From Cucumis sativus (Eukaryota; Streptophyta; Magnoliopsida; Cucurbitales; Cucurbitaceae), in NCBI RefSeq assembly GCF_000004075.3, contig NC_026657.2, positions 40,286,732 to 40,350,731 of the forward strand: DNA of 64,000 nucleotides. The letters run 5' to 3'. The translations under genes were made by a program, and so were the position numbers. This document shows positions 35,601 to 48,926 of this stretch, in pieces. The notes under the pieces are model-generated. The model was not told the DNA's origin. It did not search any database and saw only the letters and a program-made list of their open reading frames with translations. Each line of letters begins with the position of its first letter. Positions within the stretch are counted from its first letter, which is position 1.

Positions 35601-38254
35601 TATTATCTCGTTAAAATATATCGTTATACTTTTAAATGTTTAATTTTAGTTCTTCAAATTTTTAATAAATCTTAAATTTAGTAGGTAAGGTAAGTTTTGT
35701 AAATGTTTTATTTTCTGTTTTTTTTATTTTTATTGATAAAGTATACAAATTAAATTAAATTATAAAAGAAAAGGAATAGAAAAGGAGAGGAGGAAAAGAA
35801 AAGTATTGGGAAGTTGAATTTAAAACGTTACGTTTATTTATTTACATACATTTAATAAGTAGAAAAGGTCAAGGAAAACGTTTGAAATTTAATTATTTAA
35901 GAGCATGCGTTATGGCCGTGAAAAACGGAGTGAATTGGATTGTCCATTTTTCATACCTCATTATTATTCATTATTCATAAGTCACCAAAATATGTTTAAT
36001 TTTAAATTGAGTTTTTTTTGGTTCAATTACATATACCCACGTAAGCATTTTGTATTTTTCTTTCTTTCCATGAAACTTTGATAAATTCTTGACTTCATCA
36101 TTCTCATCCCTTTCCCATCCTCAAAACGGTTGGCATTCTTATCTCTTTCTCTTTTCTTCTTCTCACTATCTCTTCCTTCCTTCCTTCTCACATTCCCATT
36201 CTTATCCCTCTTTTCTATTTTTCTATTTTCGTTTATTCGTAAGTGTTCGAAACAACTTACACCCTACTTAATCTCACAATATTTAACTGTTAATAAAACA
36301 TGTCAGATCAGTTGTAGGTGACTATCATTGAACTTATGAACTTTTAATCTTTTATCAAAGGCGTACCTCATTTTATTTACTGTTAGGCTAATTCATAATG
36401 ATTTGTTAAAAAATATGGTGATTTTTAGAATATGGTGTCAACATGTTGTGATGATGTGAACATGAATAGTATGATTCAATCGACACGAAGTTCTCTCTTA
36501 CATATTGTTAAAAGAAAGGAAAAGATACACATACACGTTCTATTCGACACCTAAAATGTTATAAAGTCAAACAGGTTGTTTGATGGGATTAAATGCACGT
36601 AAGCTAACTTAAACACTCATGGACTTAATATAAAAAGTTTATAACCTAAGTGAATTGTTTTGATGATAGAAAACGGTTACCTACTATCATTGTTTAGTCT
36701 TTAAGAAGGAAAAAGTTTGTGGAAGCTTAAATAGTATAAGGATTTAGTCCATATGAGTTAAATATTTGCACATATGAGTAATTGGCAGTTGCTAGAAGTG
36801 ATCCATCTAACATAAATTTCTTTTAAAAGAACTACATATAGTTTGGAAAGAGTTTTTTTCTTTCTCTTGTGCAATTTTACCAATACACCCTCTTGCTCAT
36901 TAAATGTATTATTATACTTGATTATTCGCACGTAAACTTTACCAAATAACGACAAAAATTAACTCTTAGAATCATTCACAGTTAGATACTTTTGTCAACG
37001 AACAAGCATCAACCATGAACCCCAGAATTCATTCTTAATTAGATAGTTGATGTTAACAAATTGACAATTAAAAACCACACAACAAAAATGTAATACGTAG
37101 CTCACTAACCATGTGTTAGTTTTGTCTTCAACAAAGAAAATAACAATAAACCATACATTATCTTTTTAACAACGTATTTCAATAACCTACACCAAACATA
37201 TATTATTCAACTCAGCACCCTTAAAATGTGTTTCTTTCTTAGAAACTCCGAGAAAAGAAAAGACTTCGAAGTGTTTGACAATGGCGTTTACATTGGGTCA
37301 ATGCCAATAAAAGCACATTGAAAATGTTTTGACAATCAAAATTGGTATAGAAAAACTCTTAAAGGACATTTTAGTTAATGTCATTCAATAGATATTTATA
37401 GATTGCCTAGAAAATATCTTACAACAAAAGCAATGACGAAAATGTTCGCTGATATATGAATATATATTGATATAATCAAAAAGTTCAATATCCCTCGCAT
37501 CTTTATAAATGTTCATAAAACATTAAAAAAAAAATGTTATCTAAGTTACTAATCTAAATAATTTTGTGACTTATCTTCGATATCAATATATCCTGAATTT
37601 GATATCGATATGACACGGTATTTTAATCCATGGTTGAAAGCACTGAACACACAAACCAAAATTGGTTCTTCATTGATTGATCCAATTGGGATTCATCAGT
37701 TTCACACTTTACAATTGGTAAATGAATGTCTGCATCAATTTAAAAGAAAAAACAAAACAAAACATGCAAAATTCAATCAATGGATTAGCGAAAATCAAAC
37801 CAAATGATTGCAAATTTGCAATATGGCCCTAAATTTTGATCATATACGATTATGCAACAAAGGAAAATAAATTCTTACAAAGGGATCTAAGATGGGAAAA
37901 CAAATTCATACAAGTATCTAAGATGGAGAAAATAAATTGTTACAAGGATCTACAAAAGTGAGAATTTAAAATATATCATCACTCTGTTCAGCCAAAAATC
38001 AAAATGATATATGGATATGTGTCAATTCATTAATTTCATTTCACATGGTCAGCATCGCAGTTAATAAGATTTCAAATGCAGGAAACAATTAGGTTAATGA
38101 GCGGAAATCGATGAATTGAATGGGGTTAAACAAATGAAATTGAGACAACAGATACATATATAGTACCATTCCTATAGCCAAGGACAAGAAGGAAAAAGAT
38201 TAGGGTATTTACTCTTATGGCCTTATCTTTACATGTTTTGGAAGGACAGAATTG
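32700..38254. other. Gene-free AT-rich region between PRS and TOM2B-like genes
   Basis: I see no supported gene in these 5.5 kb. There is a short CG-richer patch near 32800-32885 just upstream of the PRS promoter, a (TA)n tract at 34667-34682, an (ATT)n tract near 35588-35607 and a dispersed-repeat block near 34050-34210. The Lys/Asn-rich frame at 34831-35046 and the Phe/Ser-rich overlapping frames near 36089-36321 are composition-driven and match no family I know. Confidence 0.65.
34120..34215. repeat. Dispersed repeat block related to one near 5340-5400
   Basis: The block contains a TTCATTTTATTATATTT core followed by a GAAAA or CAAAA segment, and a preceding ATATTTT[AG]G. The same core occurs at about 5369-5390. 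The left parts of both regions contain GATAGAT/GATAGATTG-type segments. I recall this composite as a high-copy motif of cucurbit genomes, but that is memory, not a search. Confidence 0.4.
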
Positions 38255-40352
38255 CTAGTCCACATCTTTCGGTTGAGGAAGAGATTCGCTCTCCTGGGAG
38301 AGAAACAATTGAACATAAGAAATCGAGTCAACAAATTACCATAGAACAAAACAAGGCAATCCCTCAACCTGAGGGGAAAAAGGTCGGAGAAGTCGAACCT
38401 CTTGAGGGTGTTGGAATTGAGAGAGAGATTTCAGCTGGGAGCTTTCCATGTTTGTAAGTAATTGCACCACAGTTTGCAAACGAGGAATGCTGCAAATAAT
38501 GGGAAATAAGTAAATCAAGACAGAAGCCAAATTGATCAGTAGACAGAACAGAACGGAGGATAGAGTAAAAGTAGAAGCAACTTTTACTAGACATACCAAA
38601 GGGCAAGAACAGAGTAATAATTCAGAGTTCAGATAATATAGTGAAAAATATCTGTCCAATGGATTATCTAGAATGTCATCAGGCGTCATCCATTGATATC
38701 AATTCCTTTGGGCCAACAAAAATTATGCCAACAGTGACTAAAGTATCAAGAAAATATTGTTTTAAGACGAAATATGTAGGAATTTTTTTCCCTTGAAAGT
38801 AGTTTTATTGGCAATAGCAGAATCCTAGCACTCTGAAGGCAGCTTAGGAAGTGCGTTTAAAAGGGTTAAATTAACTCTTGTCAAGTTCAAAAATCACTTC
38901 AAATCATGCTCTTAACTACAGAAAATTAATTTACTCAAACACTGTTCTCCTAATCTAATCGAGGAAAAGGGTGATAGCAACCTAACCCTTCCCTTTCAGA
39001 AACAGAAGACCAATCAATACCACGAACAAAGAGCTCAGGAGTCTCCTTTGAACTATAGAGGTTAAAAAGAACCTTCTCCTCAATATCCTACTCTTTCTAA
39101 ACAATCTCCCTGCTATCACTTTGCATAAAGCCAACGGTCTTACTTTTCCTACCACTAGTCATCCAAGAAAGAAAGATTGAGTTCCAATCCCCTCCTTTAG
39201 CCAAAATGGCATTCTTAGCCTTCTGCCTTCAGCTGCTGGTCTCTTTCCTGATTAATTCAACAAATTCCACCATCAAAGTCTCTCTTCCTCTTTCAGAGAA
39301 TCATCAAGCCTCCCCTCCCGTCTCAGACGTATCAATTTCAACATGAAAGTTCTTTAATATAAATATATCACTGGAAAACAAAGCATTTACTTATGCACTT
39401 CAATAACTGTCATCAAATCTAACGAAAATCATTGGTTTCTTCACCAAAGAAATAACCCATGTGCTTTATACATTTAAACATAGAAATAGAACTAATTCCA
39501 CCAATGCATGTTCAAGGTAAAAAAGGAACCTTTCTAGTCCCTTCTCAACATATGCATCTAATGATGAAACCACCTGCGGCATCTGCTCTAAGATCTGCAT
39601 CACAAGAAGAGAAGTGAAAGTACTATCAGAAGTATTATTGATAAGAAATAAATAAACGAAAGAAGAACATGCTGAAGTTATTAACTGATGCTACATACTT
39701 TCCCAGTATTTTTCATAGTAGATGCTTTAGCCAAAAGATTCTTTGGCAACTTTGTTAACTGAGCCTGCAGACAAGACAGAACCGAAAATCTGAAAGCAAT
39801 GCAATAGCAAAAAATCTCAAACAAAATAGCACTTCAGCAATATGACTAAAACTTCCAAGAGTTGAATCCATCTAAAAATCAGAGGTAACTTTCACTTCAA
39901 TTGTCCAAGGTAGTGAAAACTTGAAATTATGACTTCGATGCAAACAATTCAAGCACAGTCAAAGTTCGTACAATATTACACAATTTTCCTCGAAACATAA
40001 CGTGATTTCTCAATTAACTGAAGCTAGAAAATGGAAAAAGATACAAAACGAACAATTAAGATTTGGAAATTCAATCATCTATTCATATGATCAAGATCAT
40101 CATCAAACCGTTCGAATGAACTCGTGAAGCTTCAGAAAACACAAACGAGAGAGAGAGAGAGAGAGAGGATGCCTGAGCTGAAGACGATTGCTGCATTAGA
40201 TGAAGGAGATTTGACGTGGATCGTACAGACTGAGAAATGTGGTCGGCAACCATGGCTTTTGCTGTTCCATCCCTGTTGCTTCGACCTGATGGGAAGCTGT
40301 CGCCATTGTTGCGTCGCCTGAAGCTTCTTCCGACGGAAAGCAGATTTGCCAT
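38255..40352 (-). CDS. TOM2B: TOM2B-like small protein (tobamovirus multiplication host factor homologue)
   Basis: The plant gene encodes a small soluble protein named for an Arabidopsis host factor that supports tobamovirus multiplication; its normal cell role is not known to me. Exons in transcript order are 40173-40352, 39699-39764, 39530-39594, 38399-38489 and 38255-38293, giving 146 residues without any frame break. Landmarks are [70 protein letters not shown] and [13 protein letters not shown], ending in the acidic tail [12 protein letters not shown]. Intron 1 has a GC donor (CAG then GCATCC). The last intron is inferred: without it exon 4 reads on to a stop at 38336-38338, adding about 20 residues. 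I chose the Met at 40352; in-frame Mets at 40385 and 40373 are possible, and Arabidopsis TOM2B (about 122 residues) starts later. TOM2A lies 3.7 kb upstream with the peroxidase gene between them. Confidence 0.82.
40144..40167. repeat. (GA)n microsatellite beside the TOM2B intron 1 donor
   Basis: About 12 GA units lie in intron 1 only a few bases from the GC splice donor at 40171-40172. Length variation here could in principle influence splicing. Confidence 0.9.
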
Positions 40353-40957
40353 TTCTTGGATTGCTCGGCCCATGAAAAGAATCATGCCTTGGGCCTTAAC
40401 AAAACCTTGAGCCCAATTCTTTCGGCCACTGCTCGATAGAAATAGTTTGGATATTTTGCTTTTTTTTATTATTATTTTTTATTTTATTTAAATAATACTA
40501 AAAAAAGCTTTATTTAGGGTTATAGTTTTAGATTTATAACAAAAAAAAAAAAATAAGCTTTAGATTCAAGCAAATTTCAAAATAAACATTTTTAGTCCAT
40601 GAAATTTGAATAATGGTTTTAAATGGTCTCTAAACTCATTCGTTTTTAGATTTATAATTTCGTTGAAACTTAATAAAAAGAAAAAAAACATGTAATAATT
40701 TATATTTTTTAGTACAACAATCGTAGAGTCGAACATTCTACCTCTAAGATAGAAGGTCGGGTTAATTATCACTTACTTTAGCTCACTTTGATAATACTAT
40801 TACCAAAAATTTTAATAGTTTAAAATAGCTTGAAGTAGTTAGAACGATAGATATTACAACTACCTTGTGTTAAAAAAATTTATTTGTGACGTTATAAAAC
40901 CATCTAATTTTCAAATAATTAAAAAACATAATGTATAGTCTACACAATACACAGATA

Positions 40958-41045
40958 ACATTAGTCTAACTTGCATTTATATGTTAAAAAAGTTACAAAT
41001 GACATTAGTCTAATTTGCATTTATATGTTAAAAAAATTACAAATG
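40958..41045. repeat. 44-bp tandem duplication
   Basis: Two direct copies begin at 40958 and 41002. Each opens with ACATTAGTCTAA and contains TTGCATTTATATGTTAAAAA followed by a TTACAAATG end. The copies differ at only a few sites. Confidence 0.9.
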
Positions 41046-41089
41046 GAATTTGTATACAAGACACGTAATAGTGATTGAAAAAATGTTAT

Positions 41090-41250
41090 GATCGTTTTTA
41101 TCATGTCTAGAATCACTCAAAATTATTTTAATATTTAGTACTTTTACACTTATAAACATAAGTTTCTTACGTCAAAATTGACTTTCGATTAAAAACAATC
41201 TTAAAAATAACAAAAGTGATTTCAACCATTTCATAATCACTATCGTGGCA
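41090..41250. repeat. MITE-like dispersed repeat fragment, copy 2
   Basis: This block shares TTCGATTAAAA and a GATTT[CT]A[AG]C[AC]ATTTCA core ahead of AATCACT with the segment near 7650-7790. It runs up to within 20 bases of the peroxidase stop codon. Boundaries are approximate and no target duplication was found. Confidence 0.45.
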
Positions 41251-41267
41251 TGTAAACCGACGAAAAA

Positions 41268-43113
<1,846 letters not shown>

Positions 43114-43171
43114 TGAATTTTGATAGTGAAGTTTTGAAGATGAAAGACAAAGGAAAGCTCCACAGTAGTTT

Positions 43172-43180
43172 TCTTTATAG
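43172..43180 (-). promoter_or_regulatory. TATA box of the peroxidase gene
   Basis: The minus strand reads CTATAAAGAAAAC about 60 bases upstream of the ATG at 43113. Transcription would start near 43147, leaving a leader of about 35 bases. The motif is close to the plant consensus. Confidence 0.65.
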
Positions 43181-44099
43181 TAAAAATTGTACCATTTTTT
43201 CCCTTAAAAATTTCCCATTTGAAGATTTTGATCAAAGTTGATACAACAAACTCTACCCAACCTCACCTATTTTGCAACCTTTTATACATCCTTCTTCTCA
43301 AGCCCTCCCATTTTACCATAATAAGAATGCAAGCTAGTCTTCTTGATCAAGATATTAATTAAACTTGTAATCAAGAAAAGAAAAAAGAGAGAAAAATTGG
43401 TTTCAAGTAAAGCATTAATTGATTAATGCTGATTGTATCTACAAATTAGATAGTCAAAGGCAATGGTTTAGTTACATTTATATCAAAACAAACACAAGTT
43501 TCAAAAGTCAAAACCACTAGTTTGAGATAACAAAGTTCCTAACATCAACATCCAAACTTTAAGGCCGACTCAAACTCTTGTAAATAGCTAAAGCAAAAAA
43601 GGGTGGTTCAACTCCTCATTCTTTGTACACAGAACAAAGCAGAAACAAAGCAACAAAAGTTGGCACAACAGAAAAATGGAAACACTAGCAGTTATCGAAT
43701 AAGTATTCGGTCATCCATTGAAGTCGAGAGGACTCAAGGAGAGCAGAGGCCTAGCATGACTCATAATAACATTTCATATTTACTTTGGATTGAACTCACA
43801 ATTAAAAGTAACTTCCAGCAAGCAGTTTTTCCACAATTGAGATGGAGCTTACAATCATTTTCCTTGGTCCTATACTGACCCATTCCATCTTGAACAAAAG
43901 GACAAATCCAAATGTAGAAGAATGGTTTCACACAAAAATAGTCACAACTTTTTTTTTTCTGAAAAGTTAAGGTTACACAAGTAAAGCCTCTGGAAAAACC
44001 TCTTGGTTATACACAAGTGAACACAAGCGGGCACAAGCATTCGGACCCGCTAAAACACTACAGTGGAGTGAGAAACAAATAGTACAAGGCATACTTTTA

Positions 44100-47000
44100 T
44101 CACATGATTGTGCAGCGGCTCTTTTCTTCGGCTGGCTGAGGAGCAACTTGCTGAAACCTGTGAGACTCAGATGGGTTGTACGTGAACTCCGAAGTATCCA
44201 GCCCATACTGTTTCAAAAATAAAAAGAACAAAGTCAGAATGGAAAAAAATTGTGAAAAGAACATGCCATCAGATCATATATGAAGTAGTTCATGGTCCGG
44301 GACAAAGCTTCCATGCAAATCTCCAATTAAGAGCTGTGTTGTATAAAACTCAATGTGAACCAATGACGACATCCAAATTAGAATCAAAAGGTCAAGGGTT
44401 TATCAGTATAGTAGGTAGGCAAAAAGATGCCACTTAAGATTCTTGGGGAAACAAAAAGACTATTTAACAATGAAATTTCCCTCGTCTGACATATTTATAC
44501 CGACTTCAAAAGGAATCTCCCAACATAAATACACACTATGATAAAGTGTCATGAGAAGTCCTAGTATCTGAAAAGAAAGATATTTGAGTGGCTAGAAATA
44601 TTATTAGGGAATTAAAGACAATAATACTTAGCCAAGGAGTTTGTTAGTGGGAGTTGACTAAATAGAATGAGTGAGAGGAGTAGAAGGTAGGCAATTGTTT
44701 AGTGGGTTAAAGTGAGAAGGTCTAAATATCACGAATTTCCTCTATATTTTAGCTATTTGATTAATATCAGGATCAATTTCTTATCCTATAGTAAATGAAA
44801 GAATAGAAAGAAAGGAAAATTTGTCGTTGACTTGTATATCTTTACATTGTCATTATTTTCAGTGGGAAAATTCAACGTTGAGAAGGTTATACCTTTTCCC
44901 TCATTCGTGTACTCCAAGCATCATTTCGACTTGGTCGTTGATCAAGTGTCCCAGCAACAGGCACACCTGTTGCTGGAGCAACGGGCCTATTGATCAACGG
45001 TTGTCGGATTTGTTGCCTTGGAGCAATGTATTCATCATCACTGTCATAGTCTACAGGTCTGTTTGCTGCACGAACCACAAGAGCCAACAAGAAAAGGAGA
45101 GCCTGCAAATACAATGAAACAGTAATTTTTTTGGTTAAGAAACAAAAGGATGATGTTCGAAAAAGAGCAAGATCGACCTATGGACAGAGGTAGAGGGCAC
45201 ACTGAAACAAAAACTATGAGAGCCTTCCGATCATTGTCACTGACGAATTAAAAGGTTGTATTTACAAAAGAAATTTGTGTAAAGAAATCTATCAAGACAT
45301 TGTATTATTACAAAGTGGAACTTTTGTTCTCATTGGGAGAGAAAAAAAAGGAGATATAATCAGTGCAAGCAATAAAAGGGAATTCGTAGCTATGTGGCTT
45401 AGGGAAAACTAAAAAGCTTACAGTTATTAAATCAATTAGGAGAAAAACGGAAGTAAACCCAACTATGTTGAAGCAACATTTCAAGTATTACAAGTTGTGA
45501 GTTCTCTTGTGATCAACACAACAAATATTATCATTGGTGTAAAAGTAAAATGAATTAATACGAAATCATAAATTGGAATTAAAAACCCGACCAATCACAT
45601 ATGTTAAACTCATCCTGAAAAAAAAAATCCTCTAAACCAAAATTCACAAGACAAAGAAATGGATCTCTAAAATTTAATGAAGGGTGTAAAAGTACACATT
45701 GTTGGTGAGAGAATTTCAGTAAAGAGTAGATAACTAAAAAGAATAAAATAAGATTAAACCCAGATCATAAAAAGAACAAGAATTTCAAACGTCATTTGAA
45801 TCTAAAAACATAAATGAACCATCTTATTGAGATTAGCACATTGATTATTGCTACATATCCATTCAATAATTAAATCAAAGTTTTCTAATGATATATTCTA
45901 TTAATCATTATATCAAGGGAAGATATCAAATTATATTGATAAACTTTAGGAGTTGTATTAATAAAAAACATTACATTTGTTTGAAAAAACAACGTGTGAT
46001 ACTTAATTGTATTAATAAAACCCCCAAACTTTCGTTAGTGAATCAACTAAAATGCTTAGTTTGGATTTCTCTTTAGAAGTATCCATGCTTCAATTATAAT
46101 TGTCCATTTTGTAAAACCAACATTTGGAGAAGTTTACACGTGTGAAAATTAATGGAACGACGATTTTCAAAGGTAGTCATAATGAAAAATCTAAATTGAC
46201 TCGAATTTGAAATTTCAAGATTTTGATAGCTAAAAGTTCTAAGATTCATACAGTGTTTTTCAAACAAAACCTAAAGGTTGTAAATTGATACACTTACAAA
46301 AGTTCAGGGATAATCAACATTTCTGCTATGTTAGCCCTCTTAGTTATGGGGTTAGAGCATCGCTTAGTTAAGAGGTTAGATCATCACTAGGCTCTTTTAC
46401 CCAACGATGTCTGCCATCATGCTAGTCTAAGATTCAAACACTCCAAAAAGGGGTTCACGTACCTCAAAAATTATAGTTCCTAGTGCAACCCATCTGATGA
46501 TTTCCCACTTGCTTTCCAGAAGTTCATAGATCTTATCAAAGTTTCCTGTTCTGTCCCCAGGAATTTCCTTCAGGATAAGAAAACAGAGCATAAGAAAATA
46601 AACTTATATGTTAAATTTTAGTTTGTGAACAAATACTCACATCTCTCCAATTTTTGTCAAAGAATATGAAGGCACCACATCCTAGTTGAACCAAAATCAG
46701 TAGAAGCAATAAAATCGAATACTGTGATCGTTAAGGATATGGTAATTTAAAACTCAAATGACAACAGATATCAAACCTTTTAGATTCAACTTTATTTGTT
46801 ATCATTAACATGTATTATATTTAGTATCACCATCTTATTTCTATGAATAGTGTAATTATCCGAATACCAACAAGTTGTTCCCTGGTGGCCTAATTGTTTC
46901 ATCAATAATTGATAAATCAAACAACAATCCAGACATGCAGGCAAATAGGATACACAACTTAAACAGCATCCACTACGTGTTGCAGCTCCAATACAGCCAA

Positions 47001-48926
47001 AACAAGAGACAACAAAGATAGTGACTCCCGTAGCAATGAACAAATATATGAACCTGCAAAAGAATTAAAATAAAAGAAACAGATTAATCAGATTAAAAAA
47101 TATTCATATTATTTTATCATCTATGGCTGCTAAAATGTACTGACTGACAATATGAATTTGCTTGTGTTTGAAGATTGAGGGAATGGAGTCCTTTCAGATT
47201 AAAAATTTGTTTTTTTTTTTAAACAGAGACAAGCCTTTTCTATTATTACAAAAAGAAGGAGAAGAAGAAGAAGAGGCAAAGATGTCACAACTCACATCCA
47301 ATTCTTTTGATATGGCATACCATCATTTTACAACGAGATATCTTATATTCTCAACAATACTTAATGCAATGTACTGCAGATCAATTTGTACACCAGTTCC
47401 AATATATAGCGGAGACTGTCAATAAACTGGCTTGAGTTTCCAAGAAATTAAGCAACAAGAATAGTGGTTGAAAATTTATAACATTACCGGTTAGCAATTC
47501 CTATTCAATATCTACAATAAAGAAAATCTCTAAGTTGATTGTAAATCACTGACAGTGTTTTAAAAGACTCAAGGCGTACTAAGGCGCAATGGCCCTCTGG
47601 AGTCTAGGTGCAAGGTGCACAAAAAGGCACAGGTTTTTTTTCATGAGGCGCACTATATATAAAGAATATATGTGTGTGTGTGTGTGTATATGTATATATA
47701 TGTATGTATGTATGTATATGTTGTATCTACAAAATTGAAAGGAGCAACAATGTATAAACTATAAGTATATAACTATGGTAAAAATGAGACGAAGAGTTGG
47801 GAACGTAAAGTTGGGATGTTTCTTAACTCAAAAGACATGTAATTAGGTTATATATATATATATATATTAAAGCCCAGCCCACAACTGAGTGAAAAGCTCG
47901 CGCCTCAAGAGCCTTTGGCACCTTTGCACCTCATGTAAGTCGCGCGCCAAATGCACAACGCCTCGCCTGTTCAAGGAGAAGCCCAAGCCGTGCGACTTGG
48001 GCCTAGGCACGCGTCTGGCCGCACCTTTCAAAACACTGTTCACTGATACACTTAAATTGTGTCTGCTGTCAAAAATTATAGCGGACAACCATATCCTATG
48101 CTCATTTTTATTTATAAATTTTATAAATGTATGTGAGCATTCGAACCAGTTGGCCCACTAAAAACCCTATCAATACTTCTCTTCTTTAACTCGTGTAAGT
48201 ATGTTATGTGATTGTAGTCTTGAAGAGATTTTATGGATTTGGTTCTTTCTGGGGCAAAAAAAAACACAGTTCCTGAATTGGAAGGAGTTATCCATGCTAT
48301 AATCATCAGCTCAACCTGAGGGATAAAGCAGTATTGTGGAATGTGTGGGAAATCCATAATTTTTAAATCGTCAATGAGTGGAACCCTAATTCAGTTACTT
48401 CATAAACTCACCACAGCGTTGGTTCATGTTACTTGATCCTTCAGGTTCATGGTCTGTTTGTTTTTTTTACCTTTTCTTTTTTAAAAGGTTATCCTATTCT
48501 TACACCAGAAATTGGGGAGGGTGAAGATGGGGCTCCGGGGCTCATGGCCACTAAACCAATGATTTATGAAGCTCAATCATGCCCTTCGTAACTTTCCAGA
48601 ATATTTTGCTTCCTAAATTCAGCAATTACAAGCAGCAGGAAACATACATGTTACAACTTAAACGGTTACATTTAAAAGTAAAACTCATACCAGGCTTTTG
48701 GAAGGTTGTCAAAGATGCTAGAAGACAGAGACACAGCCATTAGCATTGGTCGACCAAGCTGGACCAGATCATGATCACCACTCAACGAAGGTCCTGGAAC
48801 ATCACTATGAGATTGCAAGTACTCAACCAATAAGTAAATCCCATAGCCCACCATGGCAAGACCCAGCAGGGACAAGAAGAAGTTCAAAAGCTTCAATAGG
48901 CACTCAAAGCACCCTCTGCAGGCCAT
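44100..48926 (-). CDS. TOM2A: TOM2A-like four-pass membrane protein (tobamovirus multiplication host factor homologue)
   Basis: The Arabidopsis homologue is a tetraspanin-like vacuolar-membrane protein recruited by tobamoviruses; its normal role is unclear. Exons in transcript order are 48691-48926, 46954-47053, 46641-46721, 46463-46567, 44893-45102 and 44100-44207. All junctions are GT-AG and phases agree, giving 279 residues (Arabidopsis about 280) with no frame break. Four hydrophobic segments lie near FFLSLLGLAMVGYGIYLL, FIYLFIATGVTIFVVSCFG, LLLLLILVQLGCGAFIFF and ALLFLLALVV. A Cys-rich start (MACRGCFECL) and a loop with CCLSC are kept. The cytosolic tail has PVDYDSDDEYIAPRQQIRQP and REKYGLDTSEFTYNPSESHR, and ends in CTIM, a CaaX-type box suggesting farnesylation. 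Intron 1 (about 1.6 kb) carries a hAT-type MITE. The peroxidase gene lies just downstream and TOM2B beyond it. Confidence 0.93.
47553..48038. mobile_element. hAT-type MITE in TOM2A intron 1
   Basis: The 486-base element opens with CAGTGTTTTAAAAG and ends with the reverse complement of CAGTGTTTTGAAAG, so the terminal inverted repeats match at 13 of 14 positions. It is flanked by ATCACTGA on the left (47545-47552) and TTCACTGA on the right (48039-48046), an 8-bp target duplication with one mismatch. The 8-bp duplication and CAGTG termini are typical of the hAT superfamily. The interior has no transposase frame. It holds CpG-rich blocks with repeated AGGCGC/GCGCC motifs near both ends and TG/TA microsatellites in the middle (about 47670-47720 and 47849-47868). 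Its base composition contrasts sharply with the surrounding intron. Confidence 0.82.
47671..47720. repeat. Compound TG / TATG microsatellite inside the MITE
   Basis: A (GT)n run passes into TATATG and TATG units. It lies inside the hAT-type element and may have grown after insertion. Confidence 0.85.

Larger units (their letters stand above)
40386..41267. other. Short intergenic region between TOM2B-like and peroxidase genes
   Basis: This holds the presumed TOM2B promoter and the 3' flank of the peroxidase gene. It is AT-rich with poly-A/T runs near 40546-40556 and two repeats listed separately. No additional gene is seen. Confidence 0.7.

Noticed and set aside
47867..48161. Overlapping frames in GC-richer sequence
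   Set aside because: They fall in and beside the CpG-rich right arm of the hAT MITE and have no protein resemblance.
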